This document shows, one piece after another, positions 56,700 to 64,000 of a DNA stretch of 64,000 bases. Source of the DNA: Janthinobacterium sp. LM6 (GTDB lineage: Bacteria; Pseudomonadota; Gammaproteobacteria; Burkholderiales; Burkholderiaceae_D); NCBI RefSeq assembly GCF_002002885.1, contig NZ_CP019510.1:4836001-4900000 (forward strand), given 5' to 3'. The position numbers and the translations under genes were made by a program. The notes under the pieces are model-generated. The model had not been told where the DNA came from. It made no database searches and saw nothing but the letters and a program-made list of their open reading frames with translations. Within the stretch, counting starts at the first letter, position 1. Every line of letters begins with the position of its first letter.

Positions 56700-58406
56700 T
56701 CAGTGCGGGATCATGCCGGTGAACACGTACGCCTGCAGCATGGTGATGATGCCGATGATGACGGCAAACAGCAGGCTGTGTTTCAAGGTGAAGCGGAACA
56801 GGTCCGATTCCTTGCCCACCAGGCCAGTCGCGGCGCAGGCGACGGCGATCGATTGGGGCGAGATCATCTTGCCCGTCACGCCGCCCGTCGTATTGGCCGC
56901 CACCAGCAAGGTATCGGACACGCCGATCTGGTGCGCCGTGGTGTTTTGCAGGGAGCAGAACAAGGCATTCGACGACGTGTCGGACCCCGTCAGGAACACC
57001 CCCAGCCAGCCCAGAAACGGCGAGAAGAACGGGAAGGCGGCGCCGCTGCCTGCCAGCAGCAGGGCCAGGGTGGACGACATGCCCGAATAGTTGGCCACGA
57101 AGGCAAACGCCAGCACCAGGCCGATCGACAGCACGGGACGGCGCAATTCCACGAGCGTTTCCACGAAGGCCTTGATGCCATCGCGCGGCTTCATGCGCAG
57201 CATCCACATCGACAGCACGGCCGTCAGCAAGATCGCCGTGCCCACGGCCGACAGCAGGTCGAGCTTGAAGACGGCGTCATACGCTTTCGGCTCCGCCACG
57301 ATGGGCATCGTCTTGATCACCAGTTTATCGAGGTAGGGCACGTGGATCTTGACGACCAGGCTCGATAACGCGCCGCCGGCCGCAAACAGCGACTTGAAGC
57401 CGGGCAGGCTCCACACGGTGACGATGGCCGTCAGCAGGCCGAACGGCGTCCAGGCGCGCGCCGTCTGCGCCAGCGTGTAGGGCGAGGCGGCGCGGCTGCC
57501 GCTGCCGCGCAAGTCCGCAGCACCGCCAGCACCGCCAAAACCGGACAGCGCGGCCGTGCCGCCGCCGACGGCGTGCACCACTTTCGCATTCTTCGGCTGC
57601 CACACTTTCAGGAACAGGGTCAGCGACACCAGGCTGACGAGGGCCGAGGTGATGTCCGGCAGCTCGGGGCCGATATGGTTCGACGTGAAGTACTGGGTGA
57701 CGGCAAAGCTGGCGCCCGTCACCAGGGCGGCCGGCCACACTTCGCGCACGCCGCGCACGCCATCCATCATGAAGACCAGCCAGAAGGGCACGGCCAGCGA
57801 CAGCAGCGGCAACTGACGGCCCGCCATGGCGCCGATCAGGAACGGATCGATGCCCGTCACCTGGCCCGCCACGATGATGGGGATGCCCATGGCGCCAAAG
57901 GCCACGGGCGCCGTATTGGCGATCAGGCACAGGCCCGCCGCATACAGCGGGTTGAAGCCCAGGCCCACCAGCAGGGCCGAGGTGATCGCCACGGGCGCGC
58001 CGAAACCGGCCGCCCCTTCCAGGAAGGCGCCGAAGGCAAAGCCGATCAAGAGCACCTGCAGGCGCTGGTCGTCCGTCACCGACAGCACCGAGGCGCGGAT
58101 GATCTCGATCTGCCCCGTCTTCACGACGATCTTGTACAGGAAGACGGCCGTGACGATGATCCAGGCGATCGGCCACAGGCCATACGCAAAACCATAGCCG
58201 GCCGCCGCCAGCGCCTGCGGCACGGGCATGCCGTAGGCGAAAATCGCCACGGCCAGCGCCAGCGCCAGGGTGACGGCAGCCGCCACATGGCCCTTGATGC
58301 GCAGCGCCGCCAGGGCGATGAAGAAGAAAATGATGGGAACGGCTGCCGCCAGCGACGACAGCCACAGGCTGCCGAGCGGTGTATAAAGTTGGGTCCAGGT
58401 TTGCAT
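56700..58406 (-). CDS. lldP: L-lactate permease
   Basis: LctP-family lactate:H+ symporter, 568 residues with about 12-14 helices. Signature segments are [53 protein letters not shown] and the C-terminal [25 protein letters not shown]. It lies 93 bp after lutB on the same strand and faces, at the far end of the operon, an LldR-type regulator. It supplies lactate to the LutABC oxidase. Confidence 0.95.
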   Translation of the reverse strand: MQTWTQLYTPLGSLWLSSLAAAVPIIFFFIALAALRIKGHVAAAVTLALALAVAIFAYGMPVPQALAAAGYGFAYGLWPIAWIIVTAVFLYKIVVKTGQIEIIRASVLSVTDDQRLQVLLIGFAFGAFLEGAAGFGAPVAITSALLVGLGFNPLYAAGLCLIANTAPVAFGAMGIPIIVAGQVTGIDPFLIGAMAGRQLPLLSLAVPFWLVFMMDGVRGVREVWPAALVTGASFAVTQYFTSNHIGPELPDITSALVSLVSLTLFLKVWQPKNAKVVHAVGGGTAALSGFGGAGGAADLRGSGSRAASPYTLAQTARAWTPFGLLTAIVTVWSLPGFKSLFAAGGALSSLVVKIHVPYLDKLVIKTMPIVAEPKAYDAVFKLDLLSAVGTAILLTAVLSMWMLRMKPRDGIKAFVETLVELRRPVLSIGLVLAFAFVANYSGMSSTLALLLAGSGAAFPFFSPFLGWLGVFLTGSDTSSNALFCSLQNTTAHQIGVSDTLLVAANTTGGVTGKMISPQSIAVACAATGLVGKESDLFRFTLKHSLLFAVIIGIITMLQAYVFTGMIPH

Positions 58407-58499
58407 GTCGGGTCTCCTCCGGTGGATGCGGGTTGAGTGAAAAAACGGCTTTTGATGTAATTGTGTGTAGCGTGTTTTTTGCGGTATGGCGGGGCGTCG

Positions 58500-59945
58500 C
58501 TATTCTTCCTGCCCCCGCGCATCGAGCAGGTCGGCCAGGCTGCGCGGCGCCGGTTTTAAAGGCTTGCGGTGCTGCGTCCAGCCCAGCTGCGCGCGCGGCG
58601 TCAGCATGCGCAAGCGCGTGGCGGCCCAGCGGAACAAGCGGTAGCTGGCGGGGCGCGCGAAGGCGCCGCTCCAGAAACGCCAGACCAGGCTTTCGCCGCG
58701 GCTGAATTTGGCCCCCTGGCCGCGCAGCGGATGCGCCACCTGTTCGTCCGGATTGCGGTTCGCTTCCGTGCGCAGGCGCACCAGCAGCTGCGGAATCGGG
58801 ATGCGCACGGGGCACACTTCGCCGCAGGCGCCGCACAGGCTCGACGCGGTGGCGAGATCCGCCGTCGCATCGAGTCCCAGCAAGTGGGGCGAGATGATCT
58901 TGCCGATCGGCCCCGGATACGTGGTGCCGTACGCGTGGCCGCCGATGCGCGTGTAGACGGGGCAGTGGTTCATGCAGGCGCCGCAGCGTATGCATTGCAG
59001 GGTGGCGCGCAGCTGCTCGTCGGCGTAGGCCTGGCTGCGGCCGTTGTCGAGCAAGACCAGATGCACTTCGCGCGGCCCATCCTTTTCAGCGGCGCGGCGC
59101 GGGCCGGAAATCAGGTTGAAATACGTGGTGATGGCCTGGCCCGTCGCCGAACGCGTCAGCAGGCTGGCCAGCGGCACGATATGTTCCAGCTTGGCCACCA
59201 CTTTTTCCATGCCCATGATGGCGATGTGGACCTCCGGCACGGACGTCGTCAGCCGGCCATTGCCCTCGTTTTCCACCAGCCACAGGGTGCCCGTGTCGGC
59301 CGCCGCGAAGTTCACGCCCGACAGGCCGATATCGGCCTCGACGAAGGCCTGGCGCAGCGCGCGCCGGCCCGTCTGGATCAGGCTGTCGACGTCTTCCGTG
59401 TAGGGCGCATCCGGGATGTGCTCAGCGAACAGGCCGGCGATGTCGGCCTTCGTCTTGTGAATGGCCGGCATGACGATGTGCGACGGTTTTTCGCCGGCCA
59501 GCTGCACGATGTACTCGCCCATGTCCGACTCCAGGCAGGTCATGCCGCGCGCTTCCAGGTAGTGATTGAGCTCGATTTCCTCGCTGGCCATCGACTTGCC
59601 CTTGATGAAGCGCGTCGCCTCGGCCTTTTGCGCGATGGCGTGGATGATGGCGTTGGCCTGCTCGCCATCCTCGGCCCAGTGCACCTGCACGCCCGCCGCC
59701 GTCAGCTTGTCTTCCAGCTGCACCAGCAGATCGGGCAGGCGCGCCAGCGCGTGCCGGCGCACGGCTTCGCCTAGGTCGCGCAGGCGTTCCAGTTCGTCGC
59801 CGTCGGGGAACTGCGCCGTGCGCTTGTCCTGCAAAAAATCCATGGCGCCGCGAAAGCTCTGGCGCAGTTTCGGGTCGTCCAGCGCGGCGCGCGCGCGCGC
59901 ATGAAAATCCGCCGGCTTGACGAATTGCAGTGGCTTGGCGTTCAT
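58500..59945 (-). CDS. lutB: L-lactate oxidation iron-sulfur protein LutB
   Basis: Second subunit of the LutABC (LldEFG) L-lactate dehydrogenase complex, 481 residues. An LUD domain occupies about 60-300, followed by two 4Fe-4S motifs: CIRCGACMNHCPVYTRIGG (near 310) and CGACGEVCPVRIPIPQLL (near 360). A C-terminal DUF3390-type region (FSRGESLVWRFWSGAF) completes the usual architecture. The start ATG overlaps the lutC stop as ATGA. Confidence 0.95.
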   Translation of the reverse strand: MNAKPLQFVKPADFHARARAALDDPKLRQSFRGAMDFLQDKRTAQFPDGDELERLRDLGEAVRRHALARLPDLLVQLEDKLTAAGVQVHWAEDGEQANAIIHAIAQKAEATRFIKGKSMASEEIELNHYLEARGMTCLESDMGEYIVQLAGEKPSHIVMPAIHKTKADIAGLFAEHIPDAPYTEDVDSLIQTGRRALRQAFVEADIGLSGVNFAAADTGTLWLVENEGNGRLTTSVPEVHIAIMGMEKVVAKLEHIVPLASLLTRSATGQAITTYFNLISGPRRAAEKDGPREVHLVLLDNGRSQAYADEQLRATLQCIRCGACMNHCPVYTRIGGHAYGTTYPGPIGKIISPHLLGLDATADLATASSLCGACGEVCPVRIPIPQLLVRLRTEANRNPDEQVAHPLRGQGAKFSRGESLVWRFWSGAFARPASYRLFRWAATRLRMLTPRAQLGWTQHRKPLKPAPRSLADLLDARGQEE

Positions 59946-60658
59946 GGCTGGCCTCCTTCACGGGCTGGCAAGTCATCGACGATCAGCACCCACAGCCAGC
60001 GCGGGCCATGCGCGCCATAGGCGAGGGTTTGCTGAATGTCCGAGGTTTTTGAGGGCCCCGACACCAGCACCAGGTTCGATGGCATGCCGTCCGCCCAGCG
60101 CTCGGCGCGCGCTGCCGCATGCAAGTCCGCATGCAGGGCGCTCGCATACACGAGGCAAATGTGCAGGGGCGGCGCCAGCGACACCGTGCGCGGCGTGGCC
60201 GCGTCGGGCGCGATGACCAGCGTGCCCGTGGCGGCGATGCCGGAACGGGCAACGGTAAAACCCGCGTCGACGGTGTCGAACAACTCGCCCTTCCACTGCG
60301 CCAAGGGACGCTCGAAAGACAGCGCCTCGACGCCGTCCGGCAAGGCGGCCCGCAAGGCCAGTCCTTCCCTGCTATCGGCATCCATCAGCAAACGGCGCAC
60401 GCCATGCGCACCGAGGCGCTGCGCCAGCAGGGCGGGCCAGGCGTCGCCGCGCACGCAATCGACTTCCGCGTGCGCGGCGCGCAGGGCGGCCTGCAGGGCG
60501 GCGATCCGGCCCCGTGGCGACAGCGGCGCTTGCGCCCGGCGCGCCAGGTAGTGCTGGTCGATGGCCGTATCGATGGCGTCCACCGCCTCGGGCGCTGAGG
60601 GCGCGGCGGCGCGCAAGCGTCCCAGCATGCGTTCGCGGGCGGTCAGGGCGGCGCTCAT
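59942..60658 (-). CDS. lutC: L-lactate oxidation protein LutC
   Basis: LUD-domain protein of 238 residues, the third LutABC component. It has GFTVARSGIAATGTLVIAPDAATPRTVSLAPPLHICLV and the C-terminal GPSKTSDIQQTLAYGAHGPRWLWVLIVDD. The start at 60656-60658 (MSAALTAR) overlaps the lutA stop as ATGA. The frame is open about 107 codons further upstream, but that part is the lutA shadow. Gene order here is lutA-lutC-lutB, not the Bacillus lutA-lutB-lutC. Confidence 0.93.
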   Translation of the reverse strand: MSAALTARERMLGRLRAAAPSAPEAVDAIDTAIDQHYLARRAQAPLSPRGRIAALQAALRAAHAEVDCVRGDAWPALLAQRLGAHGVRRLLMDADSREGLALRAALPDGVEALSFERPLAQWKGELFDTVDAGFTVARSGIAATGTLVIAPDAATPRTVSLAPPLHICLVYASALHADLHAAARAERWADGMPSNLVLVSGPSKTSDIQQTLAYGAHGPRWLWVLIVDDLPAREGGQP

Positions 60659-61452
60659 GCTTCGCCTCCCGTGCGGCGCCACAAAAAGCTGGCCAGGTGT
60701 TCGACGGGCAGCGGCGCGCCCTGGTGTTGCGCGGCGTGGCCGATATTGAGCAGGCAGCCGCAGTCGGCCGAGACGAGCCGGTCGCAGCCCGTGGCGCAGG
60801 CCGAGGCGATCTTGTCGCTGACCATGGCGCCGGAAATATCCGGGTGTTTCAGTGAAAACGTGCCGCCGAAGCCGCAGCATTCCGATTCGCGCTGGTGTTC
60901 GATGCGCGTCACGCCGGGCAAGGCGTCGACCAGGGCCACGCCGTGGGTGCGCGTGCCCATTTCGCGGCGCGCCCCGCACGAGGTGTGCAGCACCACGTTT
61001 TCATCGGCCTGCCCGGGGTTCGCCAGGGCCAGGCCGGCCAGGTCGAGCTGCAGCACGCAGACGAGAAATTCGCTCAGTTCATACACGCGTTCGGCAAGTT
61101 CGGCCGCCCTGGGGCCGGCCACGGGGTCGTCCTGGAACAGCTGCGGCCAGTGGTGGCGCATCATGCCGGCGCAGGAGCCGGACGGCACGATCACGGGCCA
61201 GGGCTGCGCGAACAGGTCGAGCTGGGCGCGGGCCACGGCACGCGCCTGCTCCGGATTGCCGCTGCTGTAGGCGGGCTGGCCGCAGCAGCTCTGGCCGCGC
61301 GGATAGTGCACCAGCAAGCCTTCCCGCTCCAGCAGGCGCACCGCGTCGAGCCCCGCCTGCGGCACGAACAGGTCGACCAGGCAGGTGGCAAACAGGTACA
61401 CCTGGAGCGGTGCGGGCGGGTAATGACGCGGCTGGCGCGGGTCTGGCTGCAT
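60655..61452 (-). CDS. lutA: L-lactate oxidation protein LutA
   Basis: CCG-domain protein of 265 residues, first component of LutABC. It has the two cysteine-rich repeats ending SCCGQPAYSSG and ECCGFGGTFSLKHPD, plus HTSCGARR and DCGCLLNIGHAA. It heads the operon lutA-lutC-lutB-lldP and faces the lldR-type gene across 140 bp. Confidence 0.94.
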   Translation of the reverse strand: MQPDPRQPRHYPPAPLQVYLFATCLVDLFVPQAGLDAVRLLEREGLLVHYPRGQSCCGQPAYSSGNPEQARAVARAQLDLFAQPWPVIVPSGSCAGMMRHHWPQLFQDDPVAGPRAAELAERVYELSEFLVCVLQLDLAGLALANPGQADENVVLHTSCGARREMGTRTHGVALVDALPGVTRIEHQRESECCGFGGTFSLKHPDISGAMVSDKIASACATGCDRLVSADCGCLLNIGHAAQHQGAPLPVEHLASFLWRRTGGEA

Positions 61453-61544
61453 GAGTGTGTCTCCCCGGCGCTCTGTGTGTTGCTGCGGCGCCGCTGTGTG
61501 TTGTTAAGAATGACTGGTTCACGCATAATTCCAGCTTCCGCGAG

Positions 61545-61573
61545 CCACTTCAAATTGCTCGGACCACTTTAAA
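61545..61573. promoter_or_regulatory. Direct repeats in the lutA/lldR divergent region
   Basis: CCACTTCAAA (61545-61554) and CCACTTTAAA (61564-61573) repeat 19 bp apart in the shared promoter region, close to two helical turns. They are a candidate binding site for the GntR/FCD regulator. Confidence 0.4.
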
Positions 61574-61592
61574 ACAACACCGGAAGACAGCG

Positions 61593-62303
61593 ATGGCGAC
61601 AGGCATGCAGACGCGGGGCAGGGTCGAGATGGTGATGCGCAGGCTGGAAACGGCCCTGCTGGACGGCAGCTTGCCGGCGGGCGCGCAGCTGCCGGCCGAA
61701 CGCCTGCTGGCGCAGCAATATGCGGTTTCGCGCAGCACCGTGCGCGAAGCGGTGCAGCGGCTGGCGGCGCGGGGCCTGGTGCGCAGCCGGCGCGGCGCCG
61801 GTGTATTTGTGACAGATCAATTGCGCACCGGCATGGCGTCGCCGTGGAGCCAGCTGGTGGCCGACCACCCCGCCCTGCGCGACGACATCCTGGAATTTCG
61901 CCGCGTGCTGGAAGGGGCGACGGCTTATTTTGCGGCGCAGCGGGCCAGCGGCGACGAGCGCGCACAGATCATGGCGCTGCTGGCCGAGCTGGAACAGGCA
62001 CGCGCCAGCGACGACAAGCACGGCGAGGCGCAGGCCGACGCGCGCCTGCATGAAGTCATCGCGCAAGCGTCGCACAACACCATGTTCCTGCACTTGCACA
62101 CCAGCATCATCGGCATGCTGCACGAACACATCACCATCAATGGCACGGGCTTGCGCCAGCAGGACGAGGCGACTTCGCTGCAACTGCTGTCGCAGCACCG
62201 CACCCTGTGCGAGGCCATCTGCGCCAGCCAGCCCGAAGAGGCCCGCACGGCCATGCAAGGCCACATCGATTTCGTGCGCACGCGCGTCACCAGCGACGAA
62301 TAA
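61593..62303 (+). CDS. lldR: GntR/FCD-family lactate regulator (LldR-type)
   Basis: FadR-subfamily regulator of 236 residues. The GntR wHTH is at about 8-72 (RRLETALLDGSLPAGAQLPAERLLAQQYAVSRSTVREAVQRLAARGLV) and the all-helical FCD ligand domain at about 85-230. Metal/ligand residues are expected in ILEFRRVLEG, DARLHEVIAQASHN and the final HRTLCEAI. The ATG at 61593 is preceded by GGAAG. Its position opposite lutACB-lldP makes a lactate repressor or activator very likely. Confidence 0.88.
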   Translation: MATGMQTRGRVEMVMRRLETALLDGSLPAGAQLPAERLLAQQYAVSRSTVREAVQRLAARGLVRSRRGAGVFVTDQLRTGMASPWSQLVADHPALRDDILEFRRVLEGATAYFAAQRASGDERAQIMALLAELEQARASDDKHGEAQADARLHEVIAQASHNTMFLHLHTSIIGMLHEHITINGTGLRQQDEATSLQLLSQHRTLCEAICASQPEEARTAMQGHIDFVRTRVTSDE

Positions 62304-62321
62304 GGTCCACTGGTAGGACCA
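62304..62321. promoter_or_regulatory. Candidate LldR/FadR-type operator ahead of the GGDEF gene
   Basis: GGTCC (62304-62308) and GGACC (62316-62320) form an inverted repeat, and inside it TGGTAGGACCA (62311-62321) fits the TNGTNNNACNA pattern of FadR-subfamily operators. It lies directly after the lldR stop and about 92 bp before the GGDEF gene start. Confidence 0.45.
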
Positions 62322-62412
62322 ATCCGATACGCAAGCTGGCAGGGCAACGCGTCGTGGCTTGTCGCAGGACCGGGCAAGAATGGGGTCCCGATTCGCCATC
62401 CGACAGGTTTCC

Positions 62413-63513
62413 ATGCATTTGCATCATGCAATTGACGATATCCGCAAGCCGGCACCGCTTCCCTTGCCGGCGCACTCGCACGATCCGCAACAGGAAGCGG
62501 CGCCTCCGCGCCTGGCCTCCGCATGCGGGACGCACACCTGGCCCTTGCTGGCGCTGCATGCCGGCGCTAGCGCCGTCTTTGCCGCCGCGCTGCTGCCGCC
62601 CGCCGGGTGGCCGCTGGCCCTGGCCTGCTGCCTGCTCATCCTGGCCATGCTGCTGCGGGCCGTGCGCGCACCTGCCGCACAGCCTGGCCGCGCCGCCTCC
62701 GGCACCGCGCTGCTGGCGCTGGACCTGGTCGTATTCCTGCTCTGCTATGCCTTGCGCGAAACCGACGCCGGCTGGCATGCGACCGCCTTTTGCATCCTGC
62801 TCGCCGCACCCTATGCGGGCATCACGCGGCAACTGCTGGGCGGCGCCGGCCTGGCCGTCGCGGCGAGTCTGGCCTGGCTGGGCCTGCAGGATGACTTTCA
62901 GGCCGGCAACGCCGCCACCTTGCTGCTGCTCAACCTGACCGGCCTCTGTGCCGGCCACTGCCAGCAGCGCCAGCGCCGCGAACAAGTGCTGCAGCACGCC
63001 GTCCTCGCCGAACAGGCCGTGCGCGACCACCTGACCGGCTGCTACAACCGCCGCTACCTCGACGAGCACTTGCTGGGCGCCGAACTGGCGCGCTCACAAC
63101 GCCATGGCCTGTGCCTGACGGCCATCCTGTGCGATCTCGACCACTTCAAGCGCATCAACGACGCCCACGGCCACGCCGCAGGCGATGCCGTGCTGCGCAC
63201 CTTTGCCGGCCTGCTCGGCAACGCCACGCGCCGCGGCATCGACAGCGTGGTGCGCCACGGCGGCGAAGAGTTCCTGCTGATCCTGCCCGAAACGGACCTG
63301 GCCGGCGGCGTGCGCCTGGCCGAACGCCTGCGCGACGGCCTGGCGCAGCACATCGGGACGACGGCCAGCTTCGGCGTGGCGTCCGTCGCGTGCGCACCCG
63401 GCCGCCCGGCGCCTGGCGCTGCCGCCCTGGTCGCTGCCGCCGACCGCCTGCTGTACCAGGCCAAGCACGCAGGGCGCAATTGCGTCAGGGCCGCCATGCT
63501 GGACGCCCTGTAA
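62413..63513 (+). CDS. Membrane-bound diguanylate cyclase (GGDEF)
   Basis: A 366-residue protein. Residues 50-200 form about five to six membrane helices of no named sensor type. The GGDEF domain (about 215-360) starts DHLTGCYNRRYLDE and has LCDLDHFKRINDAHGHAAGD for metal/GTP binding and GGEEF as the signature. An RxxD inhibitory site (RGID) lies exactly five residues before GGEEF, so product inhibition is likely retained. I use the ATG at 62413 (MHLHHAIDD); starts at 62359 or 62380 are possible. It lies 109 bp after lldR. Confidence 0.9.
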   Translation: MHLHHAIDDIRKPAPLPLPAHSHDPQQEAAPPRLASACGTHTWPLLALHAGASAVFAAALLPPAGWPLALACCLLILAMLLRAVRAPAAQPGRAASGTALLALDLVVFLLCYALRETDAGWHATAFCILLAAPYAGITRQLLGGAGLAVAASLAWLGLQDDFQAGNAATLLLLNLTGLCAGHCQQRQRREQVLQHAVLAEQAVRDHLTGCYNRRYLDEHLLGAELARSQRHGLCLTAILCDLDHFKRINDAHGHAAGDAVLRTFAGLLGNATRRGIDSVVRHGGEEFLLILPETDLAGGVRLAERLRDGLAQHIGTTASFGVASVACAPGRPAPGAAALVAAADRLLYQAKHAGRNCVRAAMLDAL

Positions 63514-63548
63514 TTGTCATCGAATCAATGTTACCATTCGTTAACTTA

Positions 63549-63564
63549 TGTACTCATCAGTACA
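63549..63564. promoter_or_regulatory. Palindrome upstream of the WYL regulator
   Basis: TGTACT-CATC-AGTACA is a perfect inverted repeat ending 30 bp before the regulator's ATG. This position suits autoregulation. Confidence 0.6.
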
Positions 63565-63594
63565 CATCCTGCCATTCAATAGAACGGAACCACC

Positions 63595-64000
63595 ATGTCT
63601 GAACACGCGCCCCGTCCCTCCACCATCATGCGCCAATGGCAAATGCTGCGCCTGATACCGCCGGCGCCTCGCACCATCACCGCCAACGAGTTGCACGACA
63701 AGCTCAAGGCCATCGACTTTGCCATCGGCCTGCGCACCATCCAGCGCGACTTGCTGGACCTGGCCGAGATTTTCCCGCTGACCAATCCAGCCGACAGCAA
63801 GCCGTTTGGCTGGTGCTGGATGGAAAATGCGGCGCGCATGGACATGCCGGGCCTGTCGACGCCTGCCGCGCTGACCCTGGCCCTGATGGAACAACACATG
63901 CGCCATGCGTTGCCGCCATCCACCCTGGACAGCATGCAGCCGTATTTCAGCGCGGCACGCCAGACCCTGAACGCGGCCAGCGAGCGTGCCAACGCGTCCG
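63595..64000 (+). CDS. WYL-domain-type transcriptional regulator, 3' end beyond window
   Basis: The first 135 codons of a DeoR-like HTH protein. Residues 10-75 (MRQWQMLRLIPPAPRTITANELHDKLKAIDFAIGLRTIQRDLLDLAEIFPL) form the winged HTH of the YafY/WYL group. The WYL ligand domain would lie beyond the window. The start at 63595 (MSEHAPRPS) has GGAAC upstream and a palindrome 30 bp before it. Confidence 0.8.
   Translation, partial: MSEHAPRPSTIMRQWQMLRLIPPAPRTITANELHDKLKAIDFAIGLRTIQRDLLDLAEIFPLTNPADSKPFGWCWMENAARMDMPGLSTPAALTLALMEQHMRHALPPSTLDSMQPYFSAARQTLNAASERANAS

Overview
The window is GC-rich chromosomal DNA from a betaproteobacterium. The best fit is the Oxalobacteraceae (Janthinobacterium/Duganella/Massilia group). 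This rests on gene order and protein families: ndk-rlmN-pilF-rodZ-ispG-hisS, surE-pcm-nlpD-rpoS, odhAB-lpdA-zapE, sdhCDAB-sdhE-gltA facing a GntR gene and mdh, and a DUF2863 protein. The genus is inference. I see no rRNA, tRNA, CRISPR array, insertion sequence or prophage.

Layout. 1-6051 (minus strand) is a housekeeping run: ndk, rlmN, pilF, rodZ, ispG and hisS, with hisS cut by the window edge. 6273-13052 is mixed: a BI-1 membrane protein, cfa with a LysR gene, a JmjC/cupin_8 protein, and a modular GH18 chitinase lipoprotein. A family of 76-bp hairpin repeats sits behind two genes in this part. 13053-18176 holds rlmD and then the stationary-phase cluster surE-pcm-nlpD-rpoS. 18271-21361 is a two-gene cassette, a small TIR-domain protein followed by a KGGTGR-type P-loop ATPase with TPR repeats. 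It is the most unusual system in the window and a candidate defence or signalling module. 21645-32088 runs from dinG through small genes and zapE to the 2-oxoglutarate dehydrogenase genes, with a PspC/SHOCT gene lodged between sucB and lpdA.

32346-33893 holds a LysR gene facing a truncated, metal-site-less MBL-fold relative. 33965-46051 is a TCA-cycle block: gltA, sdhE, sdhB, sdhA, sdhD and sdhC on the minus strand, then a GntR/UTRA regulator, mdh, a CitE-like lyase, a small secreted protein and acnA. A perfect palindrome in the GntR-mdh intergenic region lies next to a good sigma-70 promoter and is a likely operator for the GntR protein. 46266-55333 carries accessory metabolism and regulation: DUF2863, a CPBP protease, a CYTH phosphatase, an M14 carboxypeptidase, a TetR regulator, an acetyl-CoA hydrolase/CoA-transferase facing its LysR gene, and a sugar MFS permease behind a LacI-type operator. 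55769-64000 contains a small DUF3563-like gene, an FMN reductase, the L-lactate system (lldP and lutABC facing lldR), a diguanylate cyclase, and the start of a WYL regulator with a palindromic site just upstream.

Together, the lactate and acetyl-CoA genes, the TCA block and the 2-oxoglutarate dehydrogenase complex form a respiratory carbon-flow set. The chitinase and cupin_8 gene, and possibly the FucP-type permease, point to amino-sugar scavenging.
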